From NCBI RefSeq assembly GCF_025813715.1, contig NZ_CP107532.1, forward strand, positions 3,488,001 to 3,552,000: a DNA stretch of 64,000 nt. The letters run 5' to 3'. This document shows positions 1-7,041 of this stretch, one piece after another. Both the position numbers and the translations under genes were made by a program. A model generated the notes under the pieces. The model searched no databases. It was not told where the DNA came from and saw nothing but the letters and a program-made list of their open reading frames with translations. This DNA is from Methylobacterium sp. FF17. GTDB lineage: Bacteria > Pseudomonadota > Alphaproteobacteria > Rhizobiales > Beijerinckiaceae. Every line of letters begins with the position of its first letter. The first letter of the stretch is position 1.

Positions 1-724
1 GCGCATCCGCCGGAGTCGCCTCGCGGGGGCGTCGCTCTACCGTGATGTCGCCGGCCGTCACCGCTTCGCCCCGGTTCAGGGCGCGCCCCAGGATTGCGAC
101 CTCGCGGATCTCCAGGACTTGGCCGGTGACGCGCAGCGATGCCTGGCGCTCGCCCAGGGTGACCAGGGCCGCGATCCGGCGTGAGCGGGGATCGTAGCTC
201 ACGTCGAGGGCCGCTGCCGGCCCGTCGAGGGTGACGGGGGCGAGGAGGACGGGCGCCTCGCCGTCGAGGCGCACCGCGAGGTTGCGGGCGTCGAGGCCGT
301 GATGCGTCTCGAGGGCGCGCTTGAGCGCGGCCTCGATCTCGGGCTGGGTGACCCGGCGCGCGGCGCGCAGGACGGAGACCTGCACCCGCCCCCCGGTCTC
401 GATCTCGCCCAGCCCCAGGGCCGCGACGGCATCGGCGATCCGGCGCGCCTGGATCGTCCCCGTCGCGCCCAGGGCCGGGGCACGAAACAGCGGGTGGCGC
501 TGGACCTCCGCGGAGGCGCCCTCCACGAGGTCGCCGAGCGTCAGCACGTCGCCGCGCGCGGTCACGTCGCCGCGCAGGCGCAGAACAGGGGCCTCCTCCG
601 CCAGCACCTGCCCGATGAGCAGGGAGAAGGCGAGGACCGCGAGCAGGACGCGGCCGACGGTGGCGGCGCTCACCGTCGCGACCCGGACGGGGCGTACGGA
701 GGGGATCTGGCGAAGGGCGTGCAT
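1..724 (-). CDS. flgA: Flagellar basal body P-ring formation protein FlgA (partial, 3' end outside window)
   Basis: FlgA is a periplasmic chaperone that helps FlgI assemble into the flagellar P-ring. Reading leftward from an ATG at 724, the frame stays open to the window edge (about 241 codons). It opens with a hydrophobic export signal (LLAVLAFSLLIGQVLA), then a motif LTLGDLVEGA typical of FlgA. The C-terminal part ILGRALNRGEAVTAGDIT has the look of an SAF domain. It begins 14 bases after the flgG stop, so it is the third gene of flgF-flgG-flgA. The Shine-Dalgarno sequence is weak, so the exact start is less certain than the identity. Confidence 0.9.
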   Translation of the reverse strand, partial: MHALRQIPSVRPVRVATVSAATVGRVLLAVLAFSLLIGQVLAEEAPVLRLRGDVTARGDVLTLGDLVEGASAEVQRHPLFRAPALGATGTIQARRIADAVAALGLGEIETGGRVQVSVLRAARRVTQPEIEAALKRALETHHGLDARNLAVRLDGEAPVLLAPVTLDGPAAALDVSYDPRSRRIAALVTLGERQASLRVTGQVLEIREVAILGRALNRGEAVTAGDITVERRPREATPADA

Positions 725-738
725 GGTCAGGAGCCCGG

Positions 739-1530
739 TCAGCTGCGGAACATCTGGGAGGTGGTGGAGAGCATCTGGTCGGCGGCCGTCACCACCTTCG
801 AGTTCATCTCGTAGGCGCGCTGAGCCGCGATGAGCGAGGAGATCTCGGTGACGGCGTTGACGTTCGCCTCTTCGAGGTAGCTCTGCTGCAGGTTGCCGAA
901 GCCTTCCGCGCCGGGCAGGCCGGTGATCGCGGCACCCGAGGCGGCGGTCTCGATGAACAGGTTGTCGCCGATCGATTCGAGGCCGACCTTGTTGACGAAG
1001 CGGGCGAGCTGGAATTGCCCGAGCGCCTGCGGCGCGGTCTGGCCGGGGATTGTCGCCTGAACCGCGCCCTGGGCGCTGATCGTCACCGAGGTGGCAGTGC
1101 TCGGCACCGTGATCCCGGGATCGACGAGGTAGCCGTCGCGGGTGACGAGCTGCCCCTGCGCGGAAAGGTCGAACGAACCATCGCGGGTATAGGCGGTGCG
1201 GCCGTCCGGCAGGGTGATGCGGAACAGGCCCTCACCCCGGATCGCGACGTCGTACTCCTTCTCCGTGGTCGTCAGCGTCCCCTGCGACATGACCCGGGCG
1301 GTGGAGGTGGTCTTCACGCCCGAGCCGATGGCGAGACCGGCCGGCAGCTGCGTGTTCTGGTCGGAGGTCGAGGAGCCGGCCCGGCGCAGGTTCTGGTAGA
1401 GCAGATCCTGGAAATGCGGCTGCTGGCGCTTGTAGCCGGTGGTGCGCAGGTTCGCGATGTTGTTCGAGATGACCTGGACGTTGAGTTCCTGGGCCGCCAT
1501 GCCTGTGGCGGCAGCGTAGAGGGCGCGCAT
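739..1530 (-). CDS. flgG: Flagellar distal rod protein FlgG
   Basis: FlgG forms the distal rod, the drive shaft crossing the P and L rings. The 263-residue product has the family length. It starts MRALYAAATGM and carries the N-terminal rod signature (NNIANLRTTGYKR), the central DGRTAYTRDGSF motif, and a C-terminal coiled segment with YLEEANVNAVTEISSLI and QRAYEMNSKV. These are diagnostic of FlgG rather than FlgF. It follows flgF by 12 bases and precedes flgA by 14, so the three are very likely cotranscribed from the region upstream of flgF. Confidence 0.97.
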   Translation of the reverse strand: MRALYAAATGMAAQELNVQVISNNIANLRTTGYKRQQPHFQDLLYQNLRRAGSSTSDQNTQLPAGLAIGSGVKTTSTARVMSQGTLTTTEKEYDVAIRGEGLFRITLPDGRTAYTRDGSFDLSAQGQLVTRDGYLVDPGITVPSTATSVTISAQGAVQATIPGQTAPQALGQFQLARFVNKVGLESIGDNLFIETAASGAAITGLPGAEGFGNLQQSYLEEANVNAVTEISSLIAAQRAYEMNSKVVTAADQMLSTTSQMFRS

Positions 1531-1542
1531 GCGGGTCGATCC

Positions 1543-2283
1543 TTACGCGACGTCGGCGAGACGGCGGATTGCCGTGCCGCGCAGGTCGTCCAGGCGCGAG
1601 ATCACGCCGGACACCATGGTGTAGGTGCGGTTCACGTCCATCAGCCGGGTCATTTCGATGACCGGCTTGACGTTGGAGCGCTCCAGGGCCCCGGCCTCGA
1701 CACGGCCGGCGAGACCGGCGGCCTGCGGCTGGGCTGTAGAGGCGTAGAGGTTGGCGCCCTCGTTGGTCAGCGCCTGCGGGTTGGCGAAGGTCACGAGGCG
1801 GACGCGGCCACGAATGCCGAGGTTGGTGGAGATGGTCCCGTCGGGCCCGATGGCGATGCCGGTCTCCTGCGGGTTGATCTGGATGGGACCGCCCTCGCCC
1901 TGGACGGGGTAGCCGTCGCTGGTCACCAGGGTGCCCTGCGCATCGGTCTCGAACGCGCCGTTGCGGGTGTAGCGATCACCGTTCGGCGTGCGCACAACCA
2001 GGAAGGCGTCGCCGCGCACGGCCACGTGCAGCGGGTTCCCGGTCTGCTCGATGGGGCCCTGCGCCAGGTCGAGGGCGGTGCCCTGGTCGATGACGTAGGA
2101 GACGCGGCGATCCGGCTTCTGAAAGGAATCGGCGCTCGCCACCGGCATCAGGTATTCCTGGAAGCGGCTGTTGCGGGCCTTGAAGCCGTTGGTCGAGACG
2201 TTGGCCATGTTGTTGGCGATGACGTCGAGCTCGCGCTGCAGCGCCATCTGGCTCGACACCCCAACGAACAACGCGTTCTGCAT
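1543..2283 (-). CDS. flgF: Flagellar proximal rod protein FlgF
   Basis: FlgF is a proximal rod subunit. The 246-residue protein has the N-terminal rod motif (ANNMANVSTNGFKARN), the DRYTRNGAF motif and a C-terminal helix ending in MVSGVISRLDDLR. I place the start at the ATG at 2283, preceded by GAGAG, because homologous sequence begins there (MQNALFVGVSSQMAL); an in-frame ATG 15 codons upstream adds unrelated residues. It is the first gene of a minus-strand flgF-flgG-flgA unit and is divergent from fliL across a 263-base promoter region that carries a CtrA box. Confidence 0.94.
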   Translation of the reverse strand: MQNALFVGVSSQMALQRELDVIANNMANVSTNGFKARNSRFQEYLMPVASADSFQKPDRRVSYVIDQGTALDLAQGPIEQTGNPLHVAVRGDAFLVVRTPNGDRYTRNGAFETDAQGTLVTSDGYPVQGEGGPIQINPQETGIAIGPDGTISTNLGIRGRVRLVTFANPQALTNEGANLYASTAQPQAAGLAGRVEAGALERSNVKPVIEMTRLMDVNRTYTMVSGVISRLDDLRGTAIRRLADVA

Positions 2284-2438
2284 GACACTCTCACGGCCCG
2301 ACGAGCGACGACACCCCAACCTCCGCACGCGTCATGCCAAACGGGATCATCCTTTTTTTCCATTCTATCTCAGTTACTTATGATCATAACGGTCGTCCTG
2401 CGGCTCCGGTTCGCGGCGACCGGGCGGCAGATCCAACC

Positions 2439-2453
2439 CGGCAGATCCTGCCG
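2439..2453. promoter_or_regulatory. Inverted repeat CGGCA-N5-TGCCG in the flgF/fliL divergent promoter
   Basis: The bases read CGGCA-GATCC-TGCCG, a perfect 5-bp inverted repeat three bases from the CtrA box. A second copy of the left arm plus GATCC (CGGCAGATCC) lies 14 bases to the left, at 2425-2434. The same element, CCGGCA-GATTT-TGCCGG, occurs beside the CtrA box upstream of flgB (14214-14230). Shared placement suggests a binding site for a second flagellar regulator. The protein is unknown. Confidence 0.5.
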
Positions 2454-2455
2454 CC

Positions 2456-2471
2456 TTAACGAGACGTTAAC
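2456..2471 (+). promoter_or_regulatory. CtrA-type box TTAA-N7-TTAAC upstream of fliL and flgF
   Basis: The sequence TTAA-CGAGACG-TTAAC fits the alphaproteobacterial CtrA consensus exactly. It lies 75 bases upstream of the fliL start and about 170 bases from the divergent flgF start. Matching boxes stand before flgB and fliO, and CckA, the kinase that feeds phosphate to CtrA in this class, is encoded in the same window. Confidence 0.75.
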
Positions 2472-2546
2472 CCTGTTCGCCAGATACCTCCTTCGAGGTA
2501 CCGCACGGGTGCGGACACCCTCGATCCGCAACCCCGAGGTCCACCG

Positions 2547-3053
2547 ATGGCCAAGAAGCCGAAGAAGGCCACCGAGGGCGAAGAGGGCGTCGAGGGCGAG
2601 GCTCCGAACCCGGGGAAGAAGAAACTCGTCATCATTGGCGCGGTCGTTTTGGCGCTCGTGGGCGGTGGCGGCGGCTACTTCTTTATGAAGAAGAAGGGCG
2701 CGGGCGACGGGCATGGTGACGCCGCAGCCGAGGTGAAGAAGCCGGTCGTGTTCCTCGACGTCCGCGAGATGATGATCAACCTCGCCAACGAGCCCGGCCA
2801 GGACAAGTCACGCTTTGCCAAGATCAAGGTCACCATCGAACTCAAGGATGCCAAGGTCGAGGGCGAGGTGAAGCCCCTGATGCCGCGCATCGAGGACACC
2901 TTCCAGGTCTACCTGCGCGAACTGCGCGCCAGCGACCTGGCGGGCTCCGCGGGCATCTATCGCCTGCGCGAGGAACTGCTGCGCCGGGTCAACGTCGCGA
3001 TCCATCCGGCACGGGCCGAGGCGGTCCTCTTCAAGGACGTGATCGTCCAGTAG
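2547..3053 (+). CDS. fliL: Flagellar basal body-associated protein FliL
   Basis: FliL is an inner-membrane protein next to the stator that supports motor torque. The 168-residue protein has a charged cytoplasmic N-terminus rich in Lys and Glu, one transmembrane helix at about residues 27-46 (VIIGAVVLALVGGGGGYFF), and a periplasmic domain (FLDVREMMINLAN, then IKVTIEL and LREELLRRVN) typical of the family. The ATG at 2547 has a GAGG element seven bases upstream. It heads fliL-fliM-DUF6468-motE. Confidence 0.95.
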   Translation: MAKKPKKATEGEEGVEGEAPNPGKKKLVIIGAVVLALVGGGGGYFFMKKKGAGDGHGDAAAEVKKPVVFLDVREMMINLANEPGQDKSRFAKIKVTIELKDAKVEGEVKPLMPRIEDTFQVYLRELRASDLAGSAGIYRLREELLRRVNVAIHPARAEAVLFKDVIVQ

Positions 3054-3078
3054 CCGTCCGGGATCGAGACCAAGAGTG

Positions 3079-3112
3079 TGCGGGTGACGAAAGTTTGCGG
3101 GTGACGAGAGTC
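3079..3112. repeat. Tandem 17-bp duplication in the fliL-fliM spacer
   Basis: Two head-to-tail 17-base units begin TGCGGGTGACGA at 3079 and 3096 and differ at two positions. They fill the space just before the fliM start. The second unit supplies the GACGAGAG stretch that acts as the fliM ribosome-binding region, so the duplication gives two candidate Shine-Dalgarno elements. Confidence 0.8.
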
Positions 3113-3114
3113 TG

Positions 3115-4332
3115 ATGGCCGGACCGGACGACGAGATCGACGAGGACGACTGGGCCGCAGCCCTCATCGCCCAGAACGGCGAAGGCGGGGAATCTTCGCT
3201 CGCCGACGAGTGGGGCGCGGCCTTGGCCGAGCAGGGCACCACGACCCATGCCAGCGACGTCGCCGCCGAATGGGCGACGATGATCGAGGACGGGGAGACC
3301 GACAACCTCCCCGAGCTCGCCGGCAACGACCGCATCCTGAACCAGGACGAGATCGACGGCGTCCTGGGCTTCTCCCTGCGCGAGCTCTCGGCTTCGGGGG
3401 CCGGGGGCGTGCGCGCCATCGTCGATTCGGGCGTCGTCCAGTACGAACGCCTGCCGATGCTGGAAATCGTCTTCGACCGGATGATCCGGTTGCTGTCGAC
3501 GAGCCTGCGCAACTTCTTCCAGGACAACGTCGAGGTCACCCTCGACAACATCACGTCGGTGCGCTTCGGCGACTACCTGAACGCGATTCCGCTCCCGACG
3601 CTGCTCGGCGTGTTCCGCGCCGATGCCTGGGAGAATTCCGGCCTCGTCACCGTGGAGTCGAACCTCGCCTACTCGACCCTCGACCTGCTGCTCGGCGGCA
3701 AGCGCGGCGGCTCCTCGACGCGCCTCGACGGACGGCCCTTCACCAGCATCGAGATGCAGCTCGTCCGGCGCCTCGTGGAGATCATCCTCACCGACCTCGA
3801 ACTGTCGTTCCAGCCACTCTCGCCGGTGCGTTTCGCCATCGACCGGATCGAGACCAACCCGCGCTTCGCCACCATCACCCGGCCAGCCAACGCCGCCATC
3901 CTGATCAGCCTCAAGCTCGACATGGACGGTCGCGGCGGCCTGCTGCAGATCCTGTTTCCCTACGCCACGATCGAGCCGATCCGTGAACTGCTCATGCAGA
4001 GCTTCATGGGCGAGAAGCTCGGCCGCGACCACGTCTGGGAAAGCCACCTCGCCACCGAGATCTGGCAGGCCGACGCCACCATGGAGGCGGTGCTGCACGA
4101 GATGATGCTGCCGCTGAAGAAGGTGCTGTCCCTGAAAGTCGGCGACACCCTGATGTTCGACACCAAGCCGTCGGACCTGATCGCGGTCCGCTGCGGCGAC
4201 TGGGCCCTGACGCAGGGGCGCATCGGCCGGATCGACGACAGCATCGCGGTGCAGCTGACGCGGCCCCTGCGCCGCTCACGCACCACGCTCCAGGCCTTCG
4301 AGGCCTCCATGAACAACCGCCGCGACGGGTGA
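3115..4332 (+). CDS. fliM: Flagellar motor switch protein FliM
   Basis: FliM is the C-ring switch subunit that binds phosphorylated CheY and sets rotation direction. The 405-residue protein is longer than the usual 330-370 because of an acidic, Glu/Asp-rich N-terminal extension (about residues 1-75). After it comes LNQDEIDGVLGF, the conserved FliM N-terminal motif. The middle domain and a C-terminal SpoA-like domain (LKVGDTLMFDTKPSDLIAVRC) follow in normal order. It lies 61 bases after fliL and is followed closely by the DUF6468 gene. Confidence 0.95.
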   Translation: MAGPDDEIDEDDWAAALIAQNGEGGESSLADEWGAALAEQGTTTHASDVAAEWATMIEDGETDNLPELAGNDRILNQDEIDGVLGFSLRELSASGAGGVRAIVDSGVVQYERLPMLEIVFDRMIRLLSTSLRNFFQDNVEVTLDNITSVRFGDYLNAIPLPTLLGVFRADAWENSGLVTVESNLAYSTLDLLLGGKRGGSSTRLDGRPFTSIEMQLVRRLVEIILTDLELSFQPLSPVRFAIDRIETNPRFATITRPANAAILISLKLDMDGRGGLLQILFPYATIEPIRELLMQSFMGEKLGRDHVWESHLATEIWQADATMEAVLHEMMLPLKKVLSLKVGDTLMFDTKPSDLIAVRCGDWALTQGRIGRIDDSIAVQLTRPLRRSRTTLQAFEASMNNRRDG

Positions 4333-4342
4333 CCCACACGCC

Positions 4343-4864
4343 ATGAGTCTGATCGTGACCCTCGCCGCCGACATCCTCGTCGCCATCCTCCTCGTGGCCA
4401 CCATCGTCTCGTCGGTGCGCCTGAGCCGGCGCATCACCAAGCTGAAGGCCGACGAGGCAGCCCTGCGCCAGACCATCGGTGACCTCGTCATGGCGAGTTC
4501 CACCGCCGAGCGGGCCATCGTCGGACTGCGCGCCACGCTCGACGAATGCGACCGGACGCTGGCCGATCGGCTCAGCACCGCCGAGCGCTACGCCGCCGAC
4601 CTCGCCGCCCATGTGGCGGCCGGTGAATCGGTGATCACCCGGATCGCCTCCATCGTCTCCCAGGCCGCGCCCGAGCGTCCGGGCACTCGGGCCGCCGCCC
4701 CGCCACCGAAGGAGGCGCGGGACCTCGAACGCGTGCCGCCGCCGGTGCGCGTAACCGCCGCTGCCCCGGCGAGCCCCAACGGTGAGCGCCTCGGTGTCGC
4801 GGCCGCGGCGGCGCTCGCCATGTCGGAGCGGGCCCTTGGCCGTCTGCGGAGCAAGGCCGCGTGA
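4343..4864 (+). CDS. DUF6468 family flagellar-cluster membrane protein
   Basis: This 173-residue protein has one N-terminal transmembrane helix (about residues 5-25), a charged helical stretch likely to form a coiled coil (RRITKLKADEAALRQTIGDLV), then an Ala/Pro-rich tail. It resembles the DUF6468 family, which in Rhizobiales sits between fliM and the motE-like gene; its molecular role is not established. The gene begins 10 bases after fliM and overlaps the next gene by four bases (GTGA), so translational coupling is likely. A link to motor or stator assembly is inferred from context only. Confidence 0.75.
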   Translation: MSLIVTLAADILVAILLVATIVSSVRLSRRITKLKADEAALRQTIGDLVMASSTAERAIVGLRATLDECDRTLADRLSTAERYAADLAAHVAAGESVITRIASIVSQAAPERPGTRAAAPPPKEARDLERVPPPVRVTAAAPASPNGERLGVAAAAALAMSERALGRLRSKAA

Positions 4865-5649
4865 CCAAGCCCGGCCGCCTCGTCCGGTTTCGTCAGCCGC
4901 GCCCGTTCAAACTGCGCCTGATCGATGCCGTGACCCTGGCGGCCGCCGGGCTGCTGGTGCTCAAGCTCTCCGCGATCGCCGTGGAGGAGACCCGGCCACA
5001 GCCGGGTGCACCCCCCTCGGACTTCGCCCGGGTGCTCGCCAAGGCCCGCACCAACTACGAGCCGGCCGACCCGACGACGACGGGCTCCGTGACCCCGAAG
5101 GAGCCCGAGAAGCCGGCCGCCGAACCCGAGAAGCCGGCACCCCGTCCGCCGCCGCCGCCCGAGACGATCCCGGCCTCCGAGCGGGCGATCCTGGAGCGGC
5201 TGTCCGCGCGCCGCGATACCCTGAAGCAGCGCAGCGAAGCCCTCGACCTGCGCGAGCAGCTGCTCGGCAACGCCGAACGCAAACTGGAGGAGGGCGTCGA
5301 TACCCTCAAGCAGGGCGAGGACAAGGCCGAAGGCGGTGGTTCGCAGCGAGCCGAGGCCGAGCGGGCCGCGCTGAAGAATATCGTGACCATGTACGAGACA
5401 ATGAAGCCGAAGGACGCCGCGCGGGTGTTCGACCGCCTGAACCTCGAGGTTCTCGTGCCCATCGTTCTGGCCATGAATCCGCGCAAGATGGCGGAGGTTC
5501 TGGCCCTGATGCAGTCGGAGCCCGCCGAGAAGCTGACCGTCGCGCTGGCCAACCGTGCCCGGGGCCAGGGCGCGCCGCCGGCGCCCGCCGTCGCCGCCGG
5601 ACTCGGGCCGAACGAACTCCCGGCGATCGAGCCGACGCCCCGACGCTGA
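4861..5649 (+). CDS. motE: MotE family protein (flagellar motor/stator-associated)
   Basis: MotE-type proteins are rhizobial periplasmic factors linked to the stator protein MotC. The 262-residue product has an N-terminal membrane anchor at about residues 20-40, a Pro/Glu-rich linker, a predicted coiled coil (about 95-145) and a C-terminal MgtE-N-like helical domain (MYETMKPKDAARVFDRL, then LAMNPRKMAEVL). The GTG start overlaps the preceding stop as GTGA. It closes the fliL-fliM-DUF6468-motE run. The family call is firm. Assignment as the true MotE ortholog is inference. Confidence 0.8.
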   Translation: MTKPGRLVRFRQPRPFKLRLIDAVTLAAAGLLVLKLSAIAVEETRPQPGAPPSDFARVLAKARTNYEPADPTTTGSVTPKEPEKPAAEPEKPAPRPPPPPETIPASERAILERLSARRDTLKQRSEALDLREQLLGNAERKLEEGVDTLKQGEDKAEGGGSQRAEAERAALKNIVTMYETMKPKDAARVFDRLNLEVLVPIVLAMNPRKMAEVLALMQSEPAEKLTVALANRARGQGAPPAPAVAAGLGPNELPAIEPTPRR

Positions 5650-5774
5650 AGTCGGAATTGCCGATAGGCCCGGGCCCGCGAAGCCATCCTCCATTGCGCG
5701 AGGCCCGTCGCGCGACTAGGGGCAGGCATCCCGTCGGGCATCGAGCCGCCCTGCGGATCCGGGGAGCGATATCC

Positions 5775-6431
5775 GTGTTGTCCAGCAGCCTGTTCCGTCC
5801 ATTTGCCGCCGTCGTCCTCACGCTGGTCGTGGCGGGGCCTGCCACGGCTCAGGAGGCCGAGGCCCCCGAACCGGCCGCGGAAGCGCCGGCGAAACCCAAG
5901 CCCCGCAAGCCCGCGCCGCCCAAGCCCGCCCCCGCGAAACCACCCGTCGCGGCGCCGGCCGCCGCACCGACCGCCGGCTGGCCGACGGGGGCAAGCTCGC
6001 TCACGGAAGTCTACGGCGACTGGACGGTGACCTGCGCGCGCGGGGAAGCCGCCGACGCGAAGGCCGAATGCGCGGTCATGCAGGCGCAGGGGGCCAAGGG
6101 CCGACGCGAATTCGCCATCGAGATCCGCCCACCCGCCGAGGGCCGGGCCCAAGGCTTCATCCTCATGCCGCTCGGCCTCGCGATCGAACCGGGGATCTCC
6201 TTCAAGCTGGACGAGGCCGTGCTCGGCAAGGGCGCGCCCTACCTCTCCTGCAGCCTCGAAGGATGCCTCGTGCCGGTGAGCTTGCCGACCCTTGCCACGG
6301 ACACGATGAAGACCGCCAAGGCCCTGCTGGTCTCCGCCACCAAGCCGGAAGTCAAGGATCCGACCGTGATCACCGTCCCGCTGGCGGGGTTCGCCAACGC
6401 GCTTGCCCGGGCGTCCACCCTCGCGAACTGA
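5775..6431 (+). CDS. Invasion-associated locus B (IalB) family secreted protein
   Basis: The 218-residue product has a signal peptide (about residues 1-23, ending GPATA), a low-complexity Pro/Lys/Ala linker to about residue 70, then an IalB-type domain starting VYGDWTVTCARG with paired cysteines and SCSLEGCLVPVSL. IalB-family proteins are periplasmic or surface proteins widespread in Rhizobiales; the name comes from Bartonella and does not imply virulence here. The GTG start at 5775 has GGGGAG eight bases upstream; a TTG three bases later is an alternative. It lies 125 bases after motE. Confidence 0.82.
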   Translation: MLSSSLFRPFAAVVLTLVVAGPATAQEAEAPEPAAEAPAKPKPRKPAPPKPAPAKPPVAAPAAAPTAGWPTGASSLTEVYGDWTVTCARGEAADAKAECAVMQAQGAKGRREFAIEIRPPAEGRAQGFILMPLGLAIEPGISFKLDEAVLGKGAPYLSCSLEGCLVPVSLPTLATDTMKTAKALLVSATKPEVKDPTVITVPLAGFANALARASTLAN

Positions 6432-6515
6432 ACGGCCGAAGGGAGGTCCGTCCCTTCGGAGCGTGGCCACGCCTGGCGGCGGCGGTCGAACAACCATCGA
6501 ATGAGGAAATGGCGC

Positions 6516-6920
6516 ATGACCCGGAATATCGCGACCGCCCTGGTGCTGGCCGGGCTACTGATGGGTCAGGCGCAGGCTCAGCACGGGCGCGCGGGGGCGC
6601 CGGACGGCGTGCCATCCGATCCCCCTGCCGCACCGGAGAGCAAGGTCGAGCGCCAGCGGAACAATGCCGCCAAGCTGGCCGGACTGCTCGCCTTCGTGCG
6701 GGCGAACTGTCCAGATCTGCAGCCGAACGATGCGCGCTTCAAAACCGTGGTGGCGAGCCTCGGCGTCGCTCAGGACGACCTCCAGGCCGGCGATCTCCAG
6801 GTGCGGGCGCTCGCCTACGCCGACGCCTACGGCAAGGACATCCCGGCCAATTGCGCGCGCGCGACCGAGAATTTCGGTGCCGGCGGCCGAACGATCCCGG
6901 ACCTGCTCGCCAAGCGGTAG
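6516..6920 (+). CDS. Small secreted hypothetical protein
   Basis: I do not recognise this 134-residue protein. It has a clear signal peptide (MTRNIATALVLAGLLMGQAQA), a Pro-rich spacer, and a mature helical domain with two cysteines (ANCPDL and ANCARA) that could form a disulfide in the periplasm. The start at 6516 is preferred because GAGGAAA lies seven bases upstream; an ATG at 6501 overlaps that site and would add five residues. It follows the IalB-family gene by about 85 bases. Confidence 0.7.
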   Translation: MTRNIATALVLAGLLMGQAQAQHGRAGAPDGVPSDPPAAPESKVERQRNNAAKLAGLLAFVRANCPDLQPNDARFKTVVASLGVAQDDLQAGDLQVRALAYADAYGKDIPANCARATENFGAGGRTIPDLLAKR

Positions 6921-6936
6921 GACTCGCAACGACGCC

Positions 6937-6952
6937 TTAAGTGCCCGTTAGC
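6937..6952 (+). promoter_or_regulatory. Imperfect CtrA-type box upstream of the TPR-like gene
   Basis: TTAA-GTGCCCG-TTAGC has the correct N7 spacing and one mismatch to TTAA-N7-TTAAC. It lies about 90 bases upstream of the 7042 start, similar to the distances at fliL and fliO. It is suggestive because the gene sits inside the flagellar region, but weaker than the three exact boxes. Confidence 0.4.
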
Positions 6953-7041
6953 CTCGATGCGCGACACTGCGGGACAACGTGGCGTAAGCCGAACGATCCG
7001 CCGATTGGTCGTTCCGCGCATCGGGTTTGGCGTATCCTGCG

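Noticed and set aside
1015..2688. A 557-codon plus-strand open frame opposite flgG and flgF
   Set aside because: It is antisense to two well-supported rod genes, has no recognisable domain and is rich in Arg/Gly/Ala runs, as expected from GC-rich shadow frames.
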